Positions 1-5,315 of a stretch of 7,410 bases of DNA are shown one piece after another. A program made the position numbers and the translations under genes. The stretch is from a bacterium (GTDB lineage Bacteria; Verrucomicrobiota; Verrucomicrobiae; JAJYAR01). The DNA is taken from the NCBI GenBank assembly GCA_021779435.1, contig JAJYAR010000124.1, positions 1 through 7,410 on the forward strand. The letters run 5' to 3'. Below the pieces are notes generated by a model, which saw nothing but the letters and a program-made list of their open reading frames with translations, made no database searches and was not told where the DNA came from. Every line of letters begins with the position of its first letter. The stretch's first letter is position 1.

Positions 1-5
1 TGCCA

Positions 6-37
6 GGCGGGAATTCGGTGCCGGGGGCGGGATTTCG
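6..37. repeat. Short 20-bp-period direct repeat upstream of rnhC
   Basis: GGCGGGAATTCG at 6-17 recurs as GGCGGGATTTCG at 26-37 (11 of 12 bases equal, period 20). It lies in the leader of the RNase HIII gene. No function is evident, and it may be chance in GC-rich DNA. Confidence 0.3.
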
Positions 38-60
38 TTTTGCGCTTTCTGCAGGATTTT

Positions 61-74
61 GCGGCCATGGCCGC
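61..74. repeat. 14-bp perfect palindrome abutting the rnhC start codon
   Basis: GCGGCCATGGCCGC is its own reverse complement and ends one base before the proposed ATG at 75. In RNA it would fold only as a tight hairpin. It contains an out-of-frame ATG at 67. It could affect translation initiation of RNase HIII, but no evidence beyond position supports this. Confidence 0.5.
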
Positions 75-1085
75 ATGGCAAAAAAACCGGGTGCCGACGA
101 GGAGGCGCCGAAGAAGCTCTCGAGTTACACGATCAAGCTGGATGACGCCCAGATGGAAAAGCTGCGCGCGGCTCTCGTGGAGCGGGGGTGGACGCCGTTC
201 GAGGTCGCGTACACGAGGTTCGCGTTCAAGGCCGACCACCTTAAGGTCAACGTCTCGGCTTACACGAGCGGCAAGGTCGTCATTGCCGGCAAGGGGACGG
301 AGGATTTTGTCCGTGACGTGCTCGAACCGGAGGTCACGGGTGCGGCGAAGCTGGGCTATGACGACGTTCTTCATCCGGATTGGTTCGAGTCGCATGCGGG
401 CATGGACGAAAGCGGCAAGGGCGACTTCTTCGGACCGGTCGTGGCGGCAACGGTGATTGCGGACCGCCCGGCAATCGAGGCCTGGATCAAGGCGGGTGTG
501 AAGGACTCGAAGCGGATCGCGGATCTGCAGATATTCAGACTCGAAAAGCTGATCCGGGAGACGGGTGGCGTCGTGGTCCGGACGTGTTTTTGCGGGATGC
601 CCAAGTACAACGAGCTGATGGCGCGGCCGGGGGCGAACCTGAACCGGCTGCTTGCGTGGCAGCATGCGACGGCGCTGGAGCAGGCGCTCGCGGAGAAGCG
701 CGTGCCGTGGGGACTCCTCGACCAGTTCACGGAGCAGCCGCTGACGCAGCGCGAGCTGGCGAAGAAGGGCGTGAAGGATTTCGACCTGAAGATGCGGACC
801 AAGGCGGAAGAGGACCCTGTCGTCGCGGCGGCGTCCATCGTGGCCCGCGCGGAGTTTCAGCGGCAGATGGTATTACTCTCGAAGCGCTTTGGCCGGGCTC
901 TTCAGAAAGGTGCCGGTCCGTTGGTGAAGGAACAGGCGCTCGAGATCATTCAGAAGTTTGGTGCGCGCGCCCTCGGCGAGTTTGCGAAGCTTCATTTCCG
1001 AACGGCGTACGAAGTGGTGTCTGCGGCGGGAAAGCTCGACGAGCTGCCCCTGTCGGAGCCCAAGGCGCGGATCGAGTGGGAGTAG
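75..1085 (+). CDS. rnhC: Ribonuclease HIII
   Basis: The product (336 aa from the ATG at 75) is a type 2 ribonuclease H that cleaves the RNA strand of RNA:DNA hybrids in the cytoplasm, acting in replication and R-loop removal. Residues about 16-90 match the N-terminal TBP-like substrate-binding domain typical of RNase HIII. The catalytic domain starts with GMDESGKGDFFGPVV, carrying the paired acids D111/E112 in the HIII-specific DESGKGD form (HII has DEVGRG). KDSK (143-146), LLDQF with D216 and EEDPVVAAASIVAR (about 245-258, acidic then ASIVAR) complete the expected acidic set, and HFRT lies near the C-terminus. The family is usually about 300 aa, so this is slightly long. An in-frame GTG at 18 would add 19 residues that do not resemble the family, so ATG 75 is preferred. 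No good Shine-Dalgarno sequence is visible; AGGA at 53-56 is too distant for 75. The gene is convergent with the next one. Confidence 0.95.
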   Translation: MAKKPGADEEAPKKLSSYTIKLDDAQMEKLRAALVERGWTPFEVAYTRFAFKADHLKVNVSAYTSGKVVIAGKGTEDFVRDVLEPEVTGAAKLGYDDVLHPDWFESHAGMDESGKGDFFGPVVAATVIADRPAIEAWIKAGVKDSKRIADLQIFRLEKLIRETGGVVVRTCFCGMPKYNELMARPGANLNRLLAWQHATALEQALAEKRVPWGLLDQFTEQPLTQRELAKKGVKDFDLKMRTKAEEDPVVAAASIVARAEFQRQMVLLSKRFGRALQKGAGPLVKEQALEIIQKFGARALGEFAKLHFRTAYEVVSAAGKLDELPLSEPKARIEWE

Positions 1086-1175
1086 GGCGGCGGCGCGTCG
1101 ATCGTCTGGTGTGCCCAAGACATACGCCGAAGGCGGAGCCGGTTGTTCCCGGCGGGTCGCCACGCGGCAAGGCAT

Positions 1176-1196
1176 CGCAGATAAATCTGCGCCTAC
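1176..1196 (-). repeat. GTAGG-headed REP-like hairpin between convergent genes
   Basis: On the minus strand the element reads GTAGG (1196-1192) followed directly by a perfect 7-bp stem, CGCAGAT / ATCTGCG, with a two-base centre (1191-1176). A GTAG-type head followed by a palindrome is the known layout of REP elements linked to RAYT transposases. The 142-bp space 1086-1227 separates the converging ends of rnhC and the 1228-1737 gene, so the hairpin could also help end transcription. There is no T-run. Confidence 0.55.
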
Positions 1197-1227
1197 TTGC
1201 AGACCAGGTGGCGGCGCGGGAGCAGTT

Positions 1228-1737
1228 TCATCCGCGGGAGATCGCCTGTCGCTTCGCTTCGGCCTTTGCGGCCTCTTCGCGGGCGAGTTGCTCGATGTAC
1301 TTCGTGAAGTCTTCGTCCTCACCCTCGACCAGTTCGGGCAAAGCGGCGCGGAACTCGGGCCGGGCGACCCACTCGCGCATGTAGTCCTCCCACGATTTCC
1401 ACAACCGCCGCGTCTGCTTGTTCATGTTTTCCTCGTAGACGAGCAGATAGGCGCGTTCGAACAGCGAGATGAGAATGCCGAAGATCGCGAGCCGCCGCTC
1501 TTCCTGTTCCGATGATAGCTCGTCGCGACGACCCTCGCGCCGGAGCAGTTGAAGGTCGGAGTTGTCCAGCACGAGCTTGAGGAATTCGCGGTATTCGTCG
1601 GACAGGCGCTGATAGATCTCCTCGTCCTCGCTTTGGCGCTCCTTTCGCTGCTCCATGAGGAAAACGATGATCGCGAATGGCAGGCCGATCACCGTCACCA
1701 CGTAGCTCAGGATTTCCCAAGTTTCGCGCATGTCCAT
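1228..1737 (-). CDS. Membrane-anchored helical protein of unknown function
   Basis: I do not recognise a named family. The product (169 aa from the ATG at 1737) has one clear hydrophobic segment at residues about 9-28 (EILSYVVTVIGLPFAIIVFL), followed by a positively charged stretch (EQRKERQ) that would stay in the cytoplasm by the positive-inside rule. The rest is highly charged and predicted helical: an E/R-rich region (31-66), a semi-hydrophobic helix (83-101, LAIFGILISLFERAYLLVY) and an E/K/A-rich tail (138-169) likely to be coiled coil. The layout resembles small bacterial proteins of the DUF4760 kind, but this is only an impression. In-frame GTG (1761) and ATG (1731) starts are alternatives, and none has a Shine-Dalgarno sequence. 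It is convergent with rnhC and divergent from rnhB. Confidence 0.75.
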   Translation of the reverse strand: MDMRETWEILSYVVTVIGLPFAIIVFLMEQRKERQSEDEEIYQRLSDEYREFLKLVLDNSDLQLLRREGRRDELSSEQEERRLAIFGILISLFERAYLLVYEENMNKQTRRLWKSWEDYMREWVARPEFRAALPELVEGEDEDFTKYIEQLAREEAAKAEAKRQAISRG

Positions 1738-1807
1738 GGCGGCCAATGAAGGCGAGAACACCCGAAAACACCAGTGCCGTTGAGAAAGTCACGGGCTTGC
1801 CACAATC

Positions 1808-1816
1808 GGGGAGGGG
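1808..1816 (+). promoter_or_regulatory. Strong purine-rich ribosome binding site of rnhB
   Basis: GGGGAGGGG ends 9 bases before the TTG at 1826 and 15 bases before the in-frame ATG at 1832. Spacing favours the TTG start. This is one of only two convincing Shine-Dalgarno sequences in the window. Confidence 0.55.
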
Positions 1817-1825
1817 TGCATCACC

Positions 1826-2596
1826 TTGAGGATGAAACGCCGCCAGCTGCGCGGCTTCGATCTCAAGCAAATTGACGGAGTGAGCGGCCTTATCGGAGTC
1901 GACGAGGTGGGGCGCGGCGCGTTCGCGGGTCCCGTCGTGGCTGCGGCCGTCCTTGTTAAGCGCGAATTTCTGGAGAGCCGGTGGGCGGTGGTGAAGAGCG
2001 GCCGCGTGAATGACTCAAAGCAGCTGAACGCCGAGCAGCGTGACGAGCTTTGGGAGGAATTCGACAAGCTGAATGCGGCGGGCCTGATCCACGCGACGTC
2101 CGGCACGGCGTCGGTGGCGGAAATCGAACAACTCAACATTCTTGGCGCGACGAAGCTGGCGATGCGCCGCGCGCTGGAAGGCATCTACCCGGTCGAGTCC
2201 TTCGAGTCGGAGCGGACGGAGCCCGATCTGTTCTCGAGCCTGGATGAGCGGAAGGAGTTCAAGCCGTCGGTGTCGGCCCGGATCATCATCGACGGACTTC
2301 CCTTGCGAAATTTCCCCTATCCGCACCGGGCCTTCGTCGCGGGTGACGCCCGCTCGCTATGCATCGCGATGGCCTCGATCGTGGCCAAGGTGACGCGCGA
2401 TCGGATGATGGTGGAACTCGACGCGCAGTTTCCCGGTTACGGTTTCGCCCAGCACAAGGGCTATGGCACGGAGGAGCATCGTGAGGCGGTGCTCCGGCTG
2501 GGGAAGTGTGCGCACCACCGTGAGATGTTTCTGAGGAAGCTTCTGGCGGTGCGGATCGACCCGGCGCAGATGAGTCTCTTTGCCGCGCAGGAATAG
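1826..2596 (+). CDS. rnhB: Ribonuclease HII
   Basis: This type 2 RNase H nicks DNA 5' of embedded ribonucleotides and degrades RNA:DNA hybrids in the cytoplasm. With a TTG start at 1826 it has 256 aa; the ATG at 1832 would give 254. Motifs: GVDEVGRG at 24-31 (D26, E27 and the GRG loop that recognises the RNA-DNA junction), NDSK 62-65, EQLNILGATKLAMRRA (101-116), IIIDG with D156, GDARS with D174, ASIVAKVTRD (183-192) and HKGYGTEEH (210-218). All four expected acidic residues are present. The protein is longer than the usual 200 or so aa, mainly because of an acidic insertion at about 122-150 between the LNIL helix and the IIIDG strand. The last residues include QMSLF (248-252), close to the bacterial sliding-clamp motif QL(S/D)LF. 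It is divergent from the 1737-1228 gene, and 69 bp separate it from the downstream kinase on the same strand. Confidence 0.96.
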   Translation: MRMKRRQLRGFDLKQIDGVSGLIGVDEVGRGAFAGPVVAAAVLVKREFLESRWAVVKSGRVNDSKQLNAEQRDELWEEFDKLNAAGLIHATSGTASVAEIEQLNILGATKLAMRRALEGIYPVESFESERTEPDLFSSLDERKEFKPSVSARIIIDGLPLRNFPYPHRAFVAGDARSLCIAMASIVAKVTRDRMMVELDAQFPGYGFAQHKGYGTEEHREAVLRLGKCAHHREMFLRKLLAVRIDPAQMSLFAAQE

Positions 2597-2622
2597 CCCG
2601 GCGTTGCCTGTTCGGCCCGGAG

Positions 2623-2652
2623 TTTCAGCCTTTCAGTCGTTCGGCCTTTCAG
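2623..2652. repeat. Three TTTCAG copies in the rnhB-kinase spacer
   Basis: TTTCAG occurs at 2623-2628, 2631-2636 and 2647-2652. The last two lie in a longer GCCTTTCAG word (2628-2636 and 2644-2652). This fills half of the 69-bp spacer just before the histidine kinase start. Function is unknown, and it could be a slippage product. Confidence 0.35.
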
Positions 2653-2665
2653 CTTCTTTCGCGCC

Positions 2666-3862
2666 ATGGCTGGCAAGAAAACCACCTCGCTCGACCGTGT
2701 CCTGGGCCGGCTCGATACCCTCGATGCCGTGAACCTTGCCAACCTCGTGCAGCGCCTGGCCCGGGAACGGGCGCTCTTCGAGGAGATCTTCAACACGCTG
2801 CAGGAAGGCGTGCTGGTGATTCGCGATGATGGGGCGATCGAGTACGCGAACGAGGCTGCGCACCGATTGATCGGGCTCGGGGCCGACGAACTGGCAGGAC
2901 AGACGCTGTGGCGACTGGTTCCCGGACTGCGGCCGTCGCTCGGTCCTGCCTTTGACGACACCCGTGCCGCGGCGCCGGTGGCCACGCGCGAATTCGAACT
3001 GGCGTACCCCGAGCCGCGCACGGTCCGCCTGTACATGGTGCCGTTCCAGCAGCCCAGTCGTCCGGGACCCCGGCGGTTCGCGGTGATCCTTTCGGACATC
3101 ACCAAGGACAAGCAGACGACCGAGGCGCGGATCGAGAACGAGCGCACCTCGTCGATCCTGCTCCTGGCAGCCGGCGTCGCACACGAGCTTGGGAATCCGC
3201 TGAACTCGCTCACGATCCACCTGCAGCTGATGGATCGGAAGCTGAAGCGGCTGGGTGGCGGAAAGGACGTCGATGCCATGGCCGACTCGCTGCGGATTTG
3301 CCGCGATGAAGTCGCCCGGCTGGACGGGATCATCAGCAATTTCCTCGAGGCCATTCGTCCGCGGCCGCCGGATCTCTCGGAGACCGACCTGAACGACGTC
3401 CTCGCCGAGGTGCTCCGGTTTCAGCAGCGCGAGATCAATGACCGCGGCATCGAGGTGGAAGCCGAGGCGTCCGACGCTCTGCCGCACGTCATGGCGGACC
3501 GCAATCAGATGAAGCAGGTGTTCTTCAACCTGACGAAGAACGCGATGGAGGCGATGCGTCCCGGCGGCAGGTTGCGGATCAGGTCGCGGGCGGACGACGA
3601 CTACGTTTACCTGATGTTTGGTGACAGCGGCAGCGGCATCAAACAGGAGGACCTCGTCCGGCTGTTCCAACCCTACTACACGACGAAGGCCGGCGGAAGC
3701 GGCCTGGGGCTTATGATCGCGCAGCGGATCATGCGAGAGCACGGCGGCCACATCGGCATCGAGAGCAAGGAAGGACTTGGAACGATTGTGACGCTCCAGT
3801 TCCCGCGCAAGGATCGGCGGGTCCGGATGCTGCAGGGTGGCGAGTCGATCCCCGGCCTGTGA
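2666..3862 (+). CDS. Soluble PAS-domain sensor histidine kinase (NtrB-like)
   Basis: The product (398 aa) autophosphorylates on histidine and passes the phosphate to a response regulator. No membrane segment or signal peptide is visible, so it should sense a cytoplasmic cue. After a short N-terminal helix, residues about 38-148 form one PAS domain (LQEGVLVIRDDGAIEYANEA through FAVILSDITKDK). A linker helix leads into the HisKA domain with VAHELGNPLNSL, phosphoacceptor H173. The HATPase domain has an N box (NLTKNAMEAM, 288-297), G1 (GDSGSGI, 319-325), F box (FQPYYTTK, 334-341) and G2 (GGSGLGL, 343-349). PAS-HisKA-HATPase order without membrane segments resembles NtrB/GlnL-type kinases. No response regulator lies nearby, so it is an orphan here. 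It may be co-transcribed with rnhB. The start lacks a Shine-Dalgarno sequence. Confidence 0.93.
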   Translation: MAGKKTTSLDRVLGRLDTLDAVNLANLVQRLARERALFEEIFNTLQEGVLVIRDDGAIEYANEAAHRLIGLGADELAGQTLWRLVPGLRPSLGPAFDDTRAAAPVATREFELAYPEPRTVRLYMVPFQQPSRPGPRRFAVILSDITKDKQTTEARIENERTSSILLLAAGVAHELGNPLNSLTIHLQLMDRKLKRLGGGKDVDAMADSLRICRDEVARLDGIISNFLEAIRPRPPDLSETDLNDVLAEVLRFQQREINDRGIEVEAEASDALPHVMADRNQMKQVFFNLTKNAMEAMRPGGRLRIRSRADDDYVYLMFGDSGSGIKQEDLVRLFQPYYTTKAGGSGLGLMIAQRIMREHGGHIGIESKEGLGTIVTLQFPRKDRRVRMLQGGESIPGL

Positions 3863-3886
3863 TTGCCTGGATGACGAAGCAAGGCA

Positions 3887-3923
3887 GTGACACAGAGGTC
3901 ACGAGCTCGGACACGGAGGTCAC
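3887..3923 (+). repeat. GTCAC-rich 21-bp-period direct repeat
   Basis: GACACAGAGGTCAC (3889-3902) recurs as GACACGGAGGTCAC (3910-3923), 13 of 14 bases equal. GTGAC at 3887-3891 and GTCAC at 3898-3902 also form a dyad. It begins 24 bp after the histidine kinase stop and leads into the two larger GTCAC dyads. CACAGAGG-type words like these are familiar from intergenic DNA of several phyla, but I cannot verify this here. Confidence 0.55.
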
Positions 3924-3933
3924 AGAGAATGAC

Positions 3934-3954
3934 TTGTCACCCATTGGGTGACAA
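3934..3954. repeat. 21-bp dyad, copy 1 (TTGTCACCCA arms)
   Basis: Arms TTGTCACCCA (3934-3943) and TGGGTGACAA (3945-3954) are perfect complements around a single central T. A C- and G-rich tract (3957-3978) follows. A near-identical dyad starts exactly 58 bp downstream. It could be a protein-binding site (twofold symmetric, 10-bp half-sites), a cruciform or a repeat unit. As RNA the stem has almost no loop, which argues against a simple terminator. Confidence 0.7.
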
Positions 3955-3991
3955 AATCCCCCCCGGGCCCGCCTGGGGTGAAATGTATAAG

Positions 3992-4012
3992 TTGTCACCC
4001 AATAGGTGACAA
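3992..4012. repeat. 21-bp dyad, copy 2
   Basis: Arms TTGTCACC (3992-3999) and GGTGACAA (4005-4012) surround CAATA. It matches copy 1 at 19 of 21 positions, differing only near the centre while keeping the outer eight bases of both arms. As in copy 1, a TCCCC..GG.CCGCCT tract follows (4014-4029), so the repeated unit extends beyond the dyad to roughly 40 bp. Confidence 0.7.
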
Positions 4013-4108
4013 ATCCCCGGGGCCGCCTCGGAGGCTCGCGTCTTTCTTCACGTCCACTCGCTGGCGCTCGCGGCCACGTCAAACCGGGTGGTTCGCGGGG
4101 AGCACCAG

Positions 4109-4138
4109 CAGACGGCCGGCCCAGCGGTCCGGCCCTAC
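4109..4138 (-). repeat. GTAGG-headed REP-like hairpin with GGCCGG stem
   Basis: On the minus strand it reads GTAGG (4138-4134, sharing its last G with the stem), then GGCCGG ... CCGGCC (4134-4129 with 4119-4114), with inner CC/GG pairs and an A-G mismatch. The flanking word CAGACGGCCGGCCCAG (4109-4124) recurs exactly at 4353-4368, so this element has a second, decayed copy. It lies in the gene-free convergent space. Confidence 0.6.
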
Positions 4139-4224
4139 CTCAATTCACAACCCCGGACGAAGGCACGGTAACCGCCAAGGACGTCAATGAACGCGAAGGC
4201 GTGTGGTCGTCTCGGACGGGCAAT

Positions 4225-4273
4225 GTAGGTTGCGAGCTTGCTCGCAACGTTGCGCGGCAAGCGCGCAACCCAC
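4225..4273. repeat. BIME-like pair of inverted REP hairpins
   Basis: The first hairpin is on the plus strand: GTAGG (4225-4229), then TTGCGAGC / GCTCGCAA (4230-4237, 4240-4247), an 8-bp perfect stem. One base later comes an inverted partner: TTGCGCG / CGCGCAA (4250-4256, 4262-4268), headed on the minus strand by GTGGG (4273-4269). The pair is bounded by related outer ends (TGTAGGTTGCG and CGCAACCCACA). Two inverted REPs in this arrangement are the classic bacterial interspersed mosaic element layout that RAYT transposases mobilise. No RAYT gene is in this window. Confidence 0.65.
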
Positions 4274-4320
4274 AGCTGAGCGTCTTCTGGCGCCCGTTCG
4301 TGGTTGCTCTCCATTGCGCT

Positions 4321-4344
4321 GTGGGCGGGGTGCCCTCGCCCCGC
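4321..4344 (+). repeat. GTGGG-headed GC-rich REP-like hairpin
   Basis: GTGGG (4321-4325) overlaps a stem GCGGGG / CCCCGC (4325-4330, 4339-4344). The stem extends by a T-G wobble and a G-C pair to a CCCT loop. Head and stem layout match the neighbouring hairpins. The bases GTTTTC follow, too weak a T-run to call an intrinsic terminator confidently. Confidence 0.55.
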
Positions 4345-4352
4345 GTTTTCGA

Positions 4353-4380
4353 CAGACGGCCGGCCCAGGGTCGGGCCTTA
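4353..4380 (-). repeat. Degenerate second copy of the GGCCGG REP element
   Basis: CAGACGGCCGGCCCAG (4353-4368) repeats 4109-4124 exactly. The next bases (GGTCGGGCCTTATCCT) align with GGTCCGGCCCTACCT of the first copy with a few changes, and the head on the minus strand has decayed from GTAGG to ATAAGG. Stem pairing is partly lost. The copies are 244 bp apart. The element ends 37 bp before the hpf stop codon. Confidence 0.5.
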
Positions 4381-4416
4381 TCCTGAATATGACGGGCTGA
4401 GCGAGCTCGGGCGGGC

Positions 4417-4806
4417 TCAGGTCGCGCGTACGACCTTGGGAAGCTCGGTCTCGATATCGACGTCCTGGGGGTGGTTGCGCTTGTCCTTTCGCATCACCTG
4501 TCTGTCGCGCAGCAGCTTGTCGAGTTTCTCCACCAAACCATCCAGGACCTGGTAGGCATCGGTGCCATCCACGTGGGCAACCAGATCGGGCCCTCCGATC
4601 TCAATGTGCCCGACGGCCGAAAAGAAATTCTGTTTTCCGCGGGACTGGACCTTGTTCAGCCGTATGTTGATGCGAACGATCCATTCGTTGTGCCGCAGCA
4701 GGACGGCGAATTTCTCCCGAATGATGTTCTGCATCGCCGGCGTGAGCTCGACGTGGACCCCCTGCAGAGTGATTTTTGACACGATGTCGTCCGGGTTCAT
4801 GTTCAT
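4417..4806 (-). CDS. hpf: Short ribosome hibernation promoting factor (HPF/RaiA family)
   Basis: The product (129 aa) belongs to the HPF/RaiA/YfiA family, which binds in the 30S decoding region and inactivates ribosomes in stationary phase or stress. The single domain spans about 11-109: the opening strand KITLQGVHVELTPAM, a helix (QNIIREKFAVLLRH), beta strands (INIRLNKVQ; AVGHIEIGGPDLVAHVDG), and the final helix DAYQVLDGLVEKLDKLL ending in basic RKDKRNH. It lacks the C-terminal dimerisation domain of long HPF, so it is the short type. A 20-residue acidic tail (DVDIETELPK) follows. No Shine-Dalgarno sequence precedes the ATG at 4806; an in-frame ATG at 4800 is a possible alternative. It is the last of four co-directional genes, 60 bp after the 5250-4867 gene. 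Whether it acts as HPF or YfiA cannot be decided from sequence. Confidence 0.9.
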   Translation of the reverse strand: MNMNPDDIVSKITLQGVHVELTPAMQNIIREKFAVLLRHNEWIVRINIRLNKVQSRGKQNFFSAVGHIEIGGPDLVAHVDGTDAYQVLDGLVEKLDKLLRDRQVMRKDKRNHPQDVDIETELPKVVRAT

Positions 4807-4866
4807 CGCACTGCAGACAACGCCCGCGCAGCTTGGTGACGCGGCAGCTGGAGAAAGCTGAAACGA

Positions 4867-5250
4867 TCAGCCCGGCCAGGAGGTTCCGAGCTGTCTGCGC
4901 CCGGCGACACTCTGTGCGAACAGGTACGAGTCCACCGCGAGGTGATCATACGGAGTGACCATCATGACGGGCTCGCGTCGGTACAGCCCCTCGCCGATGC
5001 CCTCGAAGCGGTCGAGCGCCGCCAGGCAGGCACTGCTGACCAGCCAGACCTCGCCGGTCACGAAGCCGCTGGCGCCGGGGACCTGCACCATGCCCGGGTA
5101 TCCGCCGAGGTCGTACAGGACGAAACCGGGGACGGTCCGGGCGCTGCCGAGAAACTGCTGCCCGGCCATGAGCCCGTGGTTCGAAGCACCCCGTTTCAGG
5201 GTGCCGTAAACGAAAAGAGCGGTGCGTGCTTCGCCTGGCGTCGGAATCAT
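4867..5250 (-). CDS. Gamma-glutamylcyclotransferase-like (AIG2/GGACT) protein
   Basis: The product (127 aa) has the fold signature of the gamma-glutamylcyclotransferase family: ALFVYGTLKRG (11-21) forms the substrate-binding loop, GFVLYDLGGYPGMV (42-55) the next strands, VTGEVW (64-69) the conserved strand before the active site, and LDRFEG (79-84) with E83 at the expected catalytic acid position, followed by YRREPV. Family members release 5-oxoproline from gamma-glutamyl amines or peptides (glutathione turnover, gamma-glutamyl-lysine), but many bacterial AIG2-type proteins have no proven substrate. It has the usual length for a bacterial member and no signal peptide. The start at 5250 puts the YGTLKRG motif in its normal N-terminal place. 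It lies 65 bp after the PP2C gene and 60 bp before hpf on the same strand, so possibly co-transcribed. Confidence 0.88.
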   Translation of the reverse strand: MIPTPGEARTALFVYGTLKRGASNHGLMAGQQFLGSARTVPGFVLYDLGGYPGMVQVPGASGFVTGEVWLVSSACLAALDRFEGIGEGLYRREPVMMVTPYDHLAVDSYLFAQSVAGRRQLGTSWPG

Positions 5251-5270
5251 GGGTCTCGCTCACGCATGCT

Positions 5271-5289
5271 CGCCCGGCCACGCCGGGCG
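5271..5289. other. 8-bp perfect GC-rich hairpin between PP2C and the AIG2-type gene
   Basis: CGCCCGGC (5271-5278) and GCCGGGCG (5282-5289) pair perfectly around CAC. It sits just after the PP2C stop on the minus strand and 21 bp before the next start. No T-run follows in the direction of transcription, so it is not a typical intrinsic terminator. It could be a processing, attenuation or transcript-stabilising hairpin that reduces expression of the two downstream genes. Confidence 0.5.
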
Positions 5290-5315
5290 TCAAATATTCA
5301 CAGTGCCAACTTTCG

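Noticed and set aside
380..1384. 334-codon plus-strand open frame overlapping rnhC
   Set aside because: It is an out-of-frame shadow of RNase HIII that continues antisense over the next gene. The product is G/R/A-rich with no domain, whereas the overlapping frame encodes all the RNase HIII motifs.
2633..3751. 372-codon minus-strand open frame opposite the histidine kinase
   Set aside because: A codon-bias artefact in GC-rich DNA. Its translation has no recognisable motif, while the plus strand encodes an intact PAS-HisKA-HATPase protein.
3980..3990. GTATAAG as a promoter -10 element
   Set aside because: No -35 element at proper spacing and no gene downstream on that strand. It lies in the spacer between the two GTCAC dyads.
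3934..4012. Ends of an insertion sequence
   Set aside because: The 37 bp between the two dyads cannot encode a transposase, and the copies are in direct orientation with no target duplication seen.
1176..4380. CRISPR array
   Set aside because: The repeated hairpins are not regularly spaced and have no unique spacers of constant length. No cas gene is present.
4006..4386. Plus-strand open frames in the convergent space (for example 126 codons)
   Set aside because: They run through REP hairpins and repeats, lack ribosome binding sites and show no domain. The space is better explained as repeat DNA.
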